Numbered from the stretch's first letter, positions 7,644 through 15,979 are shown. The stretch is DNA of 64,000 nt from an uncultured Clostridia bacterium (GCA_947385955.1 CANDNA010000002.1:124001-188000); one strand, 5' to 3'. The notes: a model not told the origin generated them from the letters alone. Translations and numbers: made by a program.

Positions 7644-8246
7644 CTATTCAATATTCCTGTGGTTGGCCTCCATATCCTCATAAGTCATACCCAGCCTGTC
7701 TTTCAACAGAATCGCAATCACATCCATCAGAAGATAAATATGCTGCTCAAACTGATTGCCCATAGGCTGCACTGTCTCCACCACATCATGCTGCCGGGGC
7801 GCATCCGGCTCTGCATGACCGGCATCCAGATATACAGTGGAATGTACGAACAGAATACAGTCCGCAAATCGTTTCACCAGATTTCCTTCCGGCAGTCCCG
7901 TGATAAATGCGATTCTTGCGCCTGTCCTGGAAGCCTGTTCTACAATTCTCCTGTGGATTCCCACATCCCCTCTGCCATCGCAGAGCAGAAACAGATCTCC
8001 CTCATGCATGCCGATGGTGGTATCGTCCATCAGCCAGTACGCCGCTTTTCCCAAATGTGCCAGACGCATGGCAAATCCCCGCATGGAAATGCCTTCTCTG
8101 CCTGTCCCATATACAAAAATATGCTTTGCTTTCAGAATTTCATCCAGAAAGGCATCCAGCTGCGCCATATCAAGCCGTTCAAAAACCGCCGCATGCTCCG
8201 CCACAATTGATTTTGTCAGCTCCTGATAACTCTCTATGTAATTCAT
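7644..8246 (-). CDS. SIS-domain sugar isomerase, 6-phospho-3-hexuloisomerase-like
   Basis: The single SIS (phosphosugar-binding) domain has 200 residues. It resembles 6-phospho-3-hexuloisomerase in length and in two signatures: GTGREGISMRGFAMRLAHLG (47-66) and QPMGNQFEQ (about 160-168). The usual SGSGET phosphate loop is replaced by CDGRGDVG (89-96), so the active site may bind a different ligand. Phosphohexuloisomerases move the carbonyl between C2 and C3 of hexulose 6-phosphates. The ATG at 8246 follows AGGAGG; an ATG 15 bases earlier has none. It lies 11 bases after the LacI gene and before the RpiB-like gene. Substrate is not known. Confidence 0.83.
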   Translation of the reverse strand: MNYIESYQELTKSIVAEHAAVFERLDMAQLDAFLDEILKAKHIFVYGTGREGISMRGFAMRLAHLGKAAYWLMDDTTIGMHEGDLFLLCDGRGDVGIHRRIVEQASRTGARIAFITGLPEGNLVKRFADCILFVHSTVYLDAGHAEPDAPRQHDVVETVQPMGNQFEQHIYLLMDVIAILLKDRLGMTYEDMEANHRNIE

Positions 8247-8257
8247 ATTTCCTCCTG

Positions 8258-9268
8258 TCATAACTTCCTGATGACAATCTCATGAGGCAGGTATACCGTC
8301 TGCATCTCATCGTTGGGAAACGCAATCCGGTGAATCAGCATCTCTGCGGAAGTTTTTCCCAGCAGCTTTGCATCCCGTTTCACATAATTAAAATTGCTCC
8401 TGACAATGTCCAGCGCCTCGATCCGGTCCAGACCGATGCATATCACATCCGACAGTGTCAGACCGTGGTCATACAGCGCCTTTAAAAATCCCATACTGAT
8501 CTGGTTATTGCAAGTCACCACTGCGGTGGAACGTTCCTCCATTTCCAGCATCCGGGAAGAAAGTTCATAGGAACTGGCCATAGAATAGTCCCCCAGATAA
8601 CAGTATTTTTCCTCAAAAGCAATCCCATGCTTTTCCAGGGCATCCCGGTATCCTGCCAGCCTGATCCGGGCAAGCACCCGTTCCAGGGTGGCGTTGACAA
8701 TGCCGATTCTGCGATGTCCGGCCCGGATCAGTGCTTCTGTGGCTTCACATACCCCTCTCCGGTCATCAAAAAAAACACCGTCATACTCCCGCAGACTGTC
8801 CACATTTCTGTCCATAATCACCACAGGCCCTTTCAGTTCCTGAATGAGATGATTGATCTCTTTTTTCTGGTCCGACAAATCGTAATCTATAGCAGGATCA
8901 TAAAGCAGGCCCACCACACGATGTTCCTTCAGCATCTGAATCGCTTTTCTGTCTTTTTCCACCAGATCATCCGTATTAAAACAGATCATGGTCAGATTGT
9001 GCCTGTCAAGCACACCTGTAATACCACGTAATGCTTCTCCAAAAAAAGGATTGTCAATTTCCGGTACGATCACGCCTACCGTAGAACTGGTCTGCCTTGA
9101 CAGATTTCTGGCGGATACCGACGGTGAATACCTCCTCTTTGCAATCACAGCCATCACTTTTTTCCTCGTACCCTCTTCCACCGAACCAGGGCGGTTCAAT
9201 ACTCTCGATACCGTAGCTTTGGAAACACCGGCTTCCTTTGCGATGTCATTGATTGTCACAGTTTTCAT
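8258..9268 (-). CDS. LacI-family transcriptional repressor of the epimerase/ABC locus
   Basis: The 336-residue regulator has an N-terminal helix-turn-helix (VTINDIAKEAGVSKATVSRV, residues 4-23), the hinge around residue 50-60, and a periplasmic-binding-like effector domain beginning SSTVGVIVPEIDNPFFGE. The ATG at 9268 has GAGGAGG seven bases upstream. An operator (9334-9347) overlaps its own promoter and two matching operators precede the transport operon, so it probably represses both units and is released by a sugar or sugar phosphate. It is the first gene of a three-gene transcript with the SIS and RpiB-like isomerases. Confidence 0.93.
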   Translation of the reverse strand: MKTVTINDIAKEAGVSKATVSRVLNRPGSVEEGTRKKVMAVIAKRRYSPSVSARNLSRQTSSTVGVIVPEIDNPFFGEALRGITGVLDRHNLTMICFNTDDLVEKDRKAIQMLKEHRVVGLLYDPAIDYDLSDQKKEINHLIQELKGPVVIMDRNVDSLREYDGVFFDDRRGVCEATEALIRAGHRRIGIVNATLERVLARIRLAGYRDALEKHGIAFEEKYCYLGDYSMASSYELSSRMLEMEERSTAVVTCNNQISMGFLKALYDHGLTLSDVICIGLDRIEALDIVRSNFNYVKRDAKLLGKTSAEMLIHRIAFPNDEMQTVYLPHEIVIRKL

Positions 9269-9333
9269 GGTGTAACCTCCTCGTCTTTCCATATAAACCG
9301 GGGTTACGGAATTTACAGTTGCTTTTATTGTAT

Positions 9334-9347
9334 TGTAACCGGTTTCA
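9334..9347. promoter_or_regulatory. LacI-family operator O3 (autoregulatory)
   Basis: TGTAACCGGTTTCA lies eight bases downstream of the lacI -10 box and is the exact inverse of O1. Its position over the start of transcription implies negative autoregulation. Confidence 0.85.
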
Positions 9348-9354
9348 TAACATG

Positions 9355-9383
9355 ATTTTAAGATGGATGGAGAAAAATGTCAA
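9355..9383 (-). promoter_or_regulatory. sigma-A promoter of the LacI/SIS/RpiB unit
   Basis: On the minus strand TTGACA (9378-9383), a 17-base spacer and TAAAAT (9355-9360) form a strong vegetative promoter. Promoter and operator spacing are nearly the same as for the transport operon. Confidence 0.85.
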
Positions 9384-9437
9384 GTTTATTATCACAATAA
9401 CCAGAGCTGAGCCCTCTTATCATAAATTGCGGCAACG

Positions 9438-9484
9438 AAAAAAGCAGACAGCCGCAAACCTTTGCCGAAACACCCAAAGCTGCT
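9438..9484 (-). terminator. possible terminator after the DUF1934 gene
   Basis: On the minus strand AGCAG and CTTTG pair imperfectly with CAAAG and CTGCT (9443-9484, with a left-arm bulge), followed by six T (9438-9443). The stem is broken by a 12-base bulge, so the call is weak. Confidence 0.35.
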
Positions 9485-9547
9485 TAGATCCGCAGTCCGG
9501 TACGGCAAAGGAAGCGCCTGCCTGCACTGCCGGCTCCGCCCCGTCAC

Positions 9548-9979
9548 TCACGAGCACTCTTTCGCCCGCACATCCATCGAAATCTGGCAGTCTGCCAGAT
9601 GTTCATAGTTGATCTCCAACGCATAGTCCACATTGACATGAATCTGGTTTTCCTGTTCCTCCACGCAGATCTGCCGGGTATCAATACCGATCAGGATACT
9701 GCCAAAGGGTGTTTTGTAATCTGTCACATTCTTCTTTTTTTCCTCAAAAATCATATGCACATTCACAAGCCCCTTTTTGGTCAGATCCAGTGTTTCTCCA
9801 TTCCATTTGATAATATTTTTGGTGGTATCCCGAAACCCCTCCATTGCCTCTTCATAGATCACATAATGATGGTTGTTTTTTTTGTAATATTCCGCAGCCG
9901 TCACGGTTTCCAGGTCATTGGCATCGTTTTCCCCTTCAAACTGCAGTCCTTTGATGAAAAGCAATACATCCTTTGTCAT
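9548..9979 (-). CDS. DUF1934 family protein (YwiB-like)
   Basis: The 143-residue protein matches the DUF1934 pattern of small cytoplasmic beta-barrel proteins: an opening strand MTKDVLLFIKGLQF, a central YKTPFGSILIGIDTRQI stretch, and a closing DYALEINYEHLADCQISMDV. No enzymatic residues are evident and no biochemical role is established for the family. It begins 10 bases after the murI stop codon and is probably the last gene of the ispE-gntR-murI transcript. DUF1934 genes often lie near cell-wall or aminoacyl-tRNA synthetase genes in Firmicutes (recollection). Confidence 0.8.
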   Translation of the reverse strand: MTKDVLLFIKGLQFEGENDANDLETVTAAEYYKKNNHHYVIYEEAMEGFRDTTKNIIKWNGETLDLTKKGLVNVHMIFEEKKKNVTDYKTPFGSILIGIDTRQICVEEQENQIHVNVDYALEINYEHLADCQISMDVRAKECS

Positions 9980-9989
9980 ATGTTTCCCT

Positions 9990-10808
9990 CTAATATTCTT
10001 CTATATTGATTATTTTTGCTGATAAAATCCCGTATTTGATAATGGAATTGGCAAACCGGATAAACTTTTCCGCTGCATCACTGACAAAAAACCGATACCG
10101 GTCCACCCCCAGTTCCGGCTTTGACCTGTTCAGCATCCCCTCCGTTTCCAACAGCTCCCGCAGCTCCCGGGCTGTCTCATAAGCAGGGTTTACCAGTGTA
10201 ACTCCCTCTCCCATCACTTTACCCACCGTTGCCCGGATCAGCGGATAGTGGGTGCATCCCAGAATCAGCGTATCGATCCCGCTGTCAATCAGGCTGCTTA
10301 AATACCGCATGGCGATTTCATCAGTCACCGGGTCATTTAACAGTCCTTCCTCTACCAGTGGTACAAACAGCGGGCATGCCTTGCCCAGCACCTCCGCCCT
10401 GCTGTCCTGTTCCTGTATGTATCGTGTATAAATCTGACTGCCTATCGTGGCTTCCGTACCGATCACACCGATCAGCCCGTTTTTTGTGGCGTCAATGGCC
10501 GCCTTCGCGCCGGGCTTTACCACCCCGATCACCGGTATTTCACTTTCCCGCTCGATCTCATCCATCGCATAGGCGCTGGCTGTATTACAGGCCACCACAA
10601 TCGCTTTCACATCCTGCTGCTTCAGGAAACGGACAATCTGCGTGGAATACCTTGTCACCGTTTCCTTCGATTTACTTCCGTATGGCACCCTTGCCGTATC
10701 CCCAAAATAGACGATCCGCTCATTGGGAATCTGGCGCATAATTTCCCGTACCACCGTCAGACCTCCAACACCGGAATCAAAAACCCCTATCGGTGCACTG
10801 CTGTTCAT
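9990..10808 (-). CDS. murI: glutamate racemase
   Basis: It converts L-glutamate to D-glutamate for peptidoglycan, in the cytoplasm. At 272 residues it has the family length. The N-terminal GVFDSGVGGLTVV motif, the first catalytic Cys in VACNTAS and the second in LGCTHYP are all intact, as is FGDTARVPYGSK. I chose the ATG at 10808, which places DSGVGG at the usual distance; longer in-frame extension upstream lacks similarity. The gene overlaps the preceding small membrane-protein gene by 32 bp, which suggests coupled translation. Confidence 0.94.
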   Translation of the reverse strand: MNSSAPIGVFDSGVGGLTVVREIMRQIPNERIVYFGDTARVPYGSKSKETVTRYSTQIVRFLKQQDVKAIVVACNTASAYAMDEIERESEIPVIGVVKPGAKAAIDATKNGLIGVIGTEATIGSQIYTRYIQEQDSRAEVLGKACPLFVPLVEEGLLNDPVTDEIAMRYLSSLIDSGIDTLILGCTHYPLIRATVGKVMGEGVTLVNPAYETARELRELLETEGMLNRSKPELGVDRYRFFVSDAAEKFIRFANSIIKYGILSAKIINIEEY

Positions 10809-11067
10809 CTTCTTTTCCTCTTTCACCCAGAATCGCTTCCCAAAATCTGCTCCTGATTTCAATCTCATCCGGCTCTGCTTCCAGCATGGCAAAAAATGAC
10901 TCCGAACAGGAACGCGCAGAGGAATCTTCCTCCGAAATCTCCAGCGTTTCCTGTGTCATACTGAAATTGGGATACAAAATCCCCCACCAGCCTGCAGACA
11001 GCACCACCAAAAGCGCCAACTGCCCTATATATATATGAATCCTGAATGCTTTTATCCCTTTTATCAT
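10777..11067 (-). CDS. small single-span membrane protein, function unknown
   Basis: The protein has 96 residues. A short basic start is followed by a hydrophobic span at about residues 13-31 and an acidic Glu/Ser-rich tail. The ATG at 11067 has GGAGGG six bases upstream, which supports a real gene despite its size. Its last 32 bp overlap the start of murI in another frame. I recognise no family. Its place between a GntR regulator and murI suggests a cell-envelope role, but this is only context. Confidence 0.6.
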   Translation of the reverse strand: MIKGIKAFRIHIYIGQLALLVVLSAGWWGILYPNFSMTQETLEISEEDSSARSCSESFFAMLEAEPDEIEIRSRFWEAILGERGKEDEQQCTDRGF

Positions 11068-11121
11068 GGCAAACCCTCCATCTGTCTTTCTTACTGGAAA
11101 GTTTTGCCAGTTATGCCGGAT

Positions 11122-11826
11122 TTATTCAGACAGTCCGGCAGCCGTCTTATCTCTCTGGATTTTCCGCATAATCGCTTCTTCCTGGTTCCCGATATGCGTT
11201 TTCACAATCTGTGCCGCTTTTTCCTTATCCTTTTCCATGATACTCTCATACATGGTCCTGTGTTCGCTCATGATCTGAGAATGTTTGCTGACATCCTTGA
11301 TGTACTCAAACCGATACCGGTACATCTGTTCTCCCAGGTTACTGACAAGCTGAACCAGCCTGGTGTTTCCGGATGCCTCCACGATGGCATCATGAAATGC
11401 CACATCCGCGCTGGCTATGGCTCCGGTATCTTCTGTCTGCACTGCATGCTCCACCTGATCCAGCTTTTCCTTCAACCCCTCTTTATTTTCATCGGTTATC
11501 CTGTCACAGGCCAGCTCAATGGCCAGGCTTTCCAGGGCCTGCCTGACCTCCAGTACATCCTTCAGATTTTTTTCGGTAATATTGGCAACTTCCGCCCCTC
11601 TCCTGGGCACCATCGTTACCAGCCCTTCCAGCTCCAGTTTGCGGATCGCTTCCCGGATCGGCGTCCGGCTCACGCCCAGCCGATTGGCAAGATGGATTTC
11701 CATCAGACGCTCTCCCGGCTTCAGCTCTCCCGTCAGGATACCTCTGCGCAGTGTTTTGAACACCACATCACGAAGAGGCAGAAATTCATCCATATTCACC
11801 TGTAGATTGTCATCTTGCGTTTTCAT
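11122..11826 (-). CDS. GntR-family (FadR/FCD subfamily) transcriptional regulator
   Basis: The 234-residue protein has an N-terminal winged helix (ERLMEIHLANRLGVSRTPIR and IRKLELEGLV, about residues 39-68) and an all-helical FCD effector domain with the metal-ligand pattern Asp/His: SADVAFHDAIVEAS near residue 142 and SEHRTMYESI near 195. FCD domains usually bind a carboxylate through a metal ion. The ATG at 11826 follows AAAGGAGAG. It lies 28 bases after ispE in the same direction. A TTGTATACA palindrome, the typical FCD-GntR half-site pattern, lies just downstream of the ispE promoter, so autoregulation of the operon is likely. The effector is unknown. Confidence 0.9.
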   Translation of the reverse strand: MKTQDDNLQVNMDEFLPLRDVVFKTLRRGILTGELKPGERLMEIHLANRLGVSRTPIREAIRKLELEGLVTMVPRRGAEVANITEKNLKDVLEVRQALESLAIELACDRITDENKEGLKEKLDQVEHAVQTEDTGAIASADVAFHDAIVEASGNTRLVQLVSNLGEQMYRYRFEYIKDVSKHSQIMSEHRTMYESIMEKDKEKAAQIVKTHIGNQEEAIMRKIQRDKTAAGLSE

Positions 11827-11854
11827 ATAAGCTCTCCTTTGATACCACTGCCCG

Positions 11855-12736
11855 TCAACACACTTCCCTGTATCCGCTGTCTGTAAAACCCGCCACAAAC
11901 AGCTCTTTTGCCGCTCCCTGCTCTTTCATCGCCAGACAGGCGGCCTCTGCCTGCTCCTTTGTCCGGAACATGCCAAATACAGACGGGCCGCTGCCGCTCA
12001 TCAGCGCAGTCACAGCTCCCAGACTTTTAAGCTGTGCTTTGATTTCTGTGATGACCGGATACTTTTTCTCTGTTACCGTTTCCAGAATATTTTCCATACA
12101 GCGGCCCATCTGCTCCATATCCCCGGCCCGGAGCGCTGCCTCCACACTGTCGATATCCGGATGATGGGTGATGGTTTCCACATGAAGATTTTCATATACA
12201 TATTTGGTGGATACGCTGATATCCGGCTTTGCAATCACCAGAAAAGCCCTGGCCCTGCCGGGAACCGGCGTCAGCTTCTCTCCGATGCCTTCGCTCAGCA
12301 TCGTTCCTCCCACCAGACAGAACGGCACATCCGCACCGATCAGGACGCCCAGCCGCTGCATCTGCTCCTTTTCCATCCCCAGCGAGAACAGTCTGTTCAT
12401 CCCATGAAACACCGCTGCCGCATCGGTACTGCCGCCGGCCAGTCCGGCTGCCATCGGAATCCGTTTCCGTAAAACAATCCTGACACCGCCCCGAATATCG
12501 TATTCCTCCATAATCATCCCGGCCGTCCTCCAGACCAGATTGCTCTCATCCGCCGGAAGATCCGCTCCGTCAATATGTAACTGAATCCCTGTCTCTGCTT
12601 TTTCAAAAGTCAGTTCATCATACAAATCTATCGTCTGCATAATCATTTTGACCTGATGATATCCGTTTTCCAGACGGCGGATCACATCCAGCCCCAGATT
12701 CACCTTTGCCATTGCCTGCAATGTAAATGCTTCCAT
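11855..12736 (-). CDS. ispE: 4-diphosphocytidyl-2-C-methyl-D-erythritol kinase
   Basis: It is the ATP-dependent kinase of the MEP isoprenoid pathway and belongs to the GHMP superfamily. The 293 residues contain the substrate motif AMAKVNLGLDV near the N-terminus, the GHMP loop PMAAGLAGGSTDAAA (about residues 94-108), GADVPFC near 140 and the C-terminal MSGSGPSVFG. All are as expected for an active enzyme of normal length. It is first in an operon with the GntR regulator, the small membrane protein, murI and DUF1934. Confidence 0.95.
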   Translation of the reverse strand: MEAFTLQAMAKVNLGLDVIRRLENGYHQVKMIMQTIDLYDELTFEKAETGIQLHIDGADLPADESNLVWRTAGMIMEEYDIRGGVRIVLRKRIPMAAGLAGGSTDAAAVFHGMNRLFSLGMEKEQMQRLGVLIGADVPFCLVGGTMLSEGIGEKLTPVPGRARAFLVIAKPDISVSTKYVYENLHVETITHHPDIDSVEAALRAGDMEQMGRCMENILETVTEKKYPVITEIKAQLKSLGAVTALMSGSGPSVFGMFRTKEQAEAACLAMKEQGAAKELFVAGFTDSGYREVC

Positions 12737-12787
12737 CTACCCGCTCTCCGTTTTTATCTTCATTATTTTGTATCTGTTAATTGTACT

Positions 12788-12796
12788 TTGTATACA
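12788..12796. promoter_or_regulatory. putative GntR (FCD) operator in the ispE leader
   Basis: TTGTATACA contains the 8-bp palindrome TGTATACA (12789-12796). The TTGTATACAA type of site is common for FCD-subfamily GntR proteins, and a gene for one is second in this operon. It lies about 16 bases downstream of the -10 box. Confidence 0.5.
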
Positions 12797-12812
12797 TTGG
12801 ATTTAATAATCT

Positions 12813-12842
12813 ATTATATCCCAACTCCTGTCCCTTCGTCAA
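12813..12842 (-). promoter_or_regulatory. sigma-A promoter of the ispE operon
   Basis: On the minus strand TTGACG (12837-12842), an 18-base spacer and a perfect TATAAT (12813-12818) lie about 75 bases before the ispE start codon. Confidence 0.75.
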
Positions 12843-12905
12843 GATATCCGCGGCATTCTGACAGGCGCTTCCTGTATTTTCCACTCCGGCAGTTTCCCGT
12901 TTCCG

Positions 12906-13163
12906 TCACTTTCCCCATCCGCCTTTCAGCATATCCGACATGAACAGAACCCCATACCGGAACCCGGCTTCAAACCCCGCATATTCCGTTTCACAGGCAA
13001 GATGCAGCAGACTGTCGCTTATACTGTGACAGGCTTCCTCTCCGATAATTTTCAGCATTTCACTGCTATACTTTTCATATGTCCCGTTTTCCAAGCTGCT
13101 TGATACGGCATAGTTGCTGCTTTCAGACCATATATCATAGACACATCCGATATAATCCCGCAT
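12906..13163 (-). CDS. small hypothetical protein, DUF6809-like
   Basis: The 85-residue acidic protein is mostly helical in appearance and ends with FEAGFRYGVLFMSDMLKGGW. This resembles the C-terminal half of small Lachnospiraceae proteins of the DUF6809 type (recollection, moderate confidence). The ATG at 13163 has AAAGGAGC about ten bases upstream. No function is known. It stands alone between the sugar permease gene and ispE. The rest of 13164-13341 holds only a hairpin (13276-13305). Confidence 0.6.
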   Translation of the reverse strand: MRDYIGCVYDIWSESSNYAVSSSLENGTYEKYSSEMLKIIGEEACHSISDSLLHLACETEYAGFEAGFRYGVLFMSDMLKGGWGK

Positions 13164-13275
13164 ATTCCGCTGCTCCTTTCACGGCCCCATCCGGCCTTAT
13201 TCCATACCAGATAGTATGCCTCACCGGACATAAAATAACCGCAGCTTTCCGCATCAGCCCGGGGCAGACAAAACA

Positions 13276-13305
13276 GCCTCTTTCCCACTGTCTGGGGAAA
13301 GAGGC
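13276..13305 (-). terminator. probable terminator of the second sugar transport operon
   Basis: A perfect 11-bp stem (GCCTCTTTCCC at 13276-13286 with its complement at 13295-13305) and an 8-base loop lie 36 bases past the permease stop codon. The T-tract on the minus strand is short (TGTTTTGT). Confidence 0.55.
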
Positions 13306-13341
13306 ATCCATCCGGATTTTTTCTGTTCTGTCATCCGTTTC

Positions 13342-14355
13342 TTATTTTTTGCGGACATATTTTCTCACATCAATGGCCACTGCGATAATAATAATCAGGC
13401 CGCGGGCAATGTACTGATAATAGGAGCTGACACCCAGGAAATACAGACAATAATTGATGGTCTGTAATATAATAACCCCCATAATCACGCCCGGTATCGT
13501 GCCCACGCCGCCGGCGAAGGACACGCCGCCGATCACACAGCCGGAGATGGCATCAAACTCATAGTTCAGACCCGTGTTGGCCGTCACCGTACCGACTCTG
13601 GAGCATTCCAGAAAAGCGCCGGTGCCCACGCAGATGCCGGACAGTACAAAAATCAGCATAATATACCTGTTGACAGGAATCCCGGAAACCATTGCCGCCT
13701 CCATATTGCCGCCGATGGCATACATATTTTTGCCCAGTACCGTCTTATTCCAGATCACCCACATAATCACCCCTGCAATGATCATATAAAAGATCAGGTA
13801 AGGAATCCTTACCCCGCCGATGGAAACGGCGCCTTTTACAAAACTGTCATATCTGGCATCCAGATTGGACAGGGGCTGCCCGTCATTTCCATTGGAATCC
13901 ATAAACAGGCATAACAGCCCATACGCTGCAAGCTGCATTCCCAGCGAGGCAATAAAAGCATGCATATGAAGATAAGCCACACAAAACCCGATCACAGCCG
14001 CAAACAATACCGCCACTGCCACACTTGCCAGCCATCCTGCTGCCAGCGGCAGTTCTCCCAGATCCTGAAACATCCGGGACTGATACGTACGGGACTGCAG
14101 CAGCGCCGCCGATACCGCGCTGCAGCACCCGATCACCCGGCCTGCGGAAAGATCTGTCCCGTTAATAATGATCAGTCCTGCAATTCCCATTGCAATAATA
14201 GAACGGGTGGATGCCATCTGGAGAATGTTGGTCAGATTTCTGACGGATATGAATTTCGGCTCCAGGACCACTGTCACAATCAGAATGACAAGCAGTATAA
14301 AATACAACGAATACCCAAGCAGCCTTTCTTTGATTGAACCCTTTGTTTTTTCCAT
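13342..14355 (-). CDS. sugar ABC transporter permease (MglC/RbsC type)
   Basis: The 337-residue membrane protein has about ten hydrophobic segments. It carries the classical CUT2 motif INGTDLSAGRVIGCCSAVSA (about 64-83) and the cytoplasmic coupling loop GGVSFAGGVGTIPGV (about 276-290). Unlike the first sugar locus there is one permease gene, so the channel is likely a homodimer. It is the last gene of the operon beginning at 17104 and lies 37 bases after the ATPase gene. Similarity is greatest to galactose/methyl-galactoside-type permeases; substrate is unproven. Confidence 0.9.
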   Translation of the reverse strand: MEKTKGSIKERLLGYSLYFILLVILIVTVVLEPKFISVRNLTNILQMASTRSIIAMGIAGLIIINGTDLSAGRVIGCCSAVSAALLQSRTYQSRMFQDLGELPLAAGWLASVAVAVLFAAVIGFCVAYLHMHAFIASLGMQLAAYGLLCLFMDSNGNDGQPLSNLDARYDSFVKGAVSIGGVRIPYLIFYMIIAGVIMWVIWNKTVLGKNMYAIGGNMEAAMVSGIPVNRYIMLIFVLSGICVGTGAFLECSRVGTVTANTGLNYEFDAISGCVIGGVSFAGGVGTIPGVIMGVIILQTINYCLYFLGVSSYYQYIARGLIIIIAVAIDVRKYVRKK

Positions 14356-14392
14356 TCCTTTCCTCCCACGTATTATATAGTTACAGTTTCTC

Positions 14393-15892
14393 TCACACGT
14401 ATTTTACCGAAAGGCGCATAATCGATTTTTCATCCAGTTCGGCCCCTTCCAGAATCCCGCTCTGCCTTCCGTTGCTCATCACCAGAATCCGGTCGCAGAG
14501 TCCCAGCAGCTCCGGCATTTCTGAAGAAACAAACAGTACGCCTTTCCCCTCTTTCGCCAGGTTGAGTATCAACTGATAAATTTCATATTTTGCTCCTACA
14601 TCAATCCCTCTGGTCGGCTCGTCCAGAAGCAGGATATCCGGATTGGCCAGAAGCCACCTGGCAATGATCACCTTCTGCTGATTTCCTCCGGACAGATATT
14701 GGATCCTGGTTTTCTGATCCGGGGTTTTGGTGGCCAGTGCGTCTATCATTTTCTGTGTGTCGATCCGCATCTTCTGATCAGACAAAAAAGGGCCTCTCCG
14801 GTATTTCCTGATATTGACAATCGTCGTGTTAAACCGGATATCTGCCTGAGGAAAAATTCCCGTGGCTCTTCTCTCCTCCGTAACAAAAGCAAAGCCATTG
14901 CGCAGGGCATCCCGCGAATTGCGGTTCCGTATTTCCTTTCCGTTTTTACAGAGTCTGCCGGTTTTGCATTGTGCAATGCCAAATATGGTTTCCAGCAGTT
15001 CTGTCCTTCTGGATCCCACCAGACCGGAAATCCCCAGGATCTCCCCCTTATGGAGTTCAAACGAAACATCCTGGCAGGCCGGTTCATACAGCCCGGTCAT
15101 ATGCTCCACTTTCAGAAGGACTTCCTCTGACACCTGATGTTCCCTGGGCGGATACCGGTTGGTCAGTTCTCTGCCCACCATACTTTTGATGATCTCATCC
15201 GTGGTCAGTTCCTGTGTGCTTTTGCTCATCACATTCTTTCCGTCCCGCATAATGGTGACTTCATCCGATATGCGCAGGATCTCATCCATTTTATGCGATA
15301 TGTAAATGATTCCCACGCCCTGTTTTTTCAGAAGTTCCATCACCGCAAAGAGTTTTTCGCACTCCTCCGAGGACAATGACGAAGTGGGTTCATCCAGAAC
15401 CAGAACCCGCACATTGTAGGAGACTGCCTTGGCTATTTCAATCATCTGACGTTTGGATACGGAAATGCCTGCAAGCTCTTCTCCGGGATCGATTTCAATA
15501 TGAAGCCGCTCCAGCAATTCCTTTGTATCCCGGTACATCTTCTTATGATCCACCAGTCCGCCCTTTTGGGGGAATCTGCCCAGCCAGATATTTTCCATGA
15601 CATTACGCCTCAGTACCTGATTCAACTCCTGATGCACCATCGAAACGCCATGTACCAGTGCGTCTTTCGGATCCGTATAGGCAATCTCTTCTCCGTCGAT
15701 TTTAATAATTCCGCTGTCCTTCCGGTACAGGCCGAACAGACATTTCATCAAGGTACTCTTTCCTGCTCCGTTTTCCCCCATCAGGGCATGTACCGTTCTG
15801 GGACGGACTTTCAATGTAACCCGGTCCAGCGCCTTTACACCCGAAAATGATTTTTCGATATCCAGCATTTCCAAAAGAAAGACATCTGACAT
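14393..15892 (-). CDS. sugar ABC transporter ATP-binding protein, two NBDs (MglA type)
   Basis: This is a 499-residue tandem ATPase. NBD1 has Walker A GENGAGKST near residue 37 and Walker B LVLDEPTSSL. NBD2 has the usual GSRRTE variant of Walker A, the LSGGNQQK signature and an intact Walker B LLLDEPTRGID, in contrast with the ATPase of the LacI locus. I chose the ATG at 15892, which follows GGAGGAAGG; the upstream extension reads as an unrelated basic stretch. It couples ATP hydrolysis to import with the permease at 13342 and the binding protein at 16001. Confidence 0.92.
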   Translation of the reverse strand: MSDVFLLEMLDIEKSFSGVKALDRVTLKVRPRTVHALMGENGAGKSTLMKCLFGLYRKDSGIIKIDGEEIAYTDPKDALVHGVSMVHQELNQVLRRNVMENIWLGRFPQKGGLVDHKKMYRDTKELLERLHIEIDPGEELAGISVSKRQMIEIAKAVSYNVRVLVLDEPTSSLSSEECEKLFAVMELLKKQGVGIIYISHKMDEILRISDEVTIMRDGKNVMSKSTQELTTDEIIKSMVGRELTNRYPPREHQVSEEVLLKVEHMTGLYEPACQDVSFELHKGEILGISGLVGSRRTELLETIFGIAQCKTGRLCKNGKEIRNRNSRDALRNGFAFVTEERRATGIFPQADIRFNTTIVNIRKYRRGPFLSDQKMRIDTQKMIDALATKTPDQKTRIQYLSGGNQQKVIIARWLLANPDILLLDEPTRGIDVGAKYEIYQLILNLAKEGKGVLFVSSEMPELLGLCDRILVMSNGRQSGILEGAELDEKSIMRLSVKYV

Positions 15893-15947
15893 TTTTTCCT
15901 TCCTCCTCTCCTTCCTGCTCAAAAACAGACAGCAAAGACAATAGAAA

Positions 15948-15979
15948 GGGCGGCGTGTAACCCGTAAAAGCCGCCGCCC
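15948..15979 (-). promoter_or_regulatory. intercistronic hairpin between binding protein and ATPase genes
   Basis: GGGCGGCG (15948-15955) pairs with CGCCGCCC (15972-15979) around a 16-base loop. On the minus strand it is followed by CTTTCTATTG, too poor in T for a strong terminator. It mirrors the hairpin at 5654-5710 and probably lowers ATPase/permease expression relative to the binding protein. Confidence 0.6.

Noticed and set aside
13052-13288. Open frame overlapping the small DUF6809-like gene
   Set aside because: It is Trp/Tyr-rich, overlaps a better-supported frame and lacks a ribosome-binding site.
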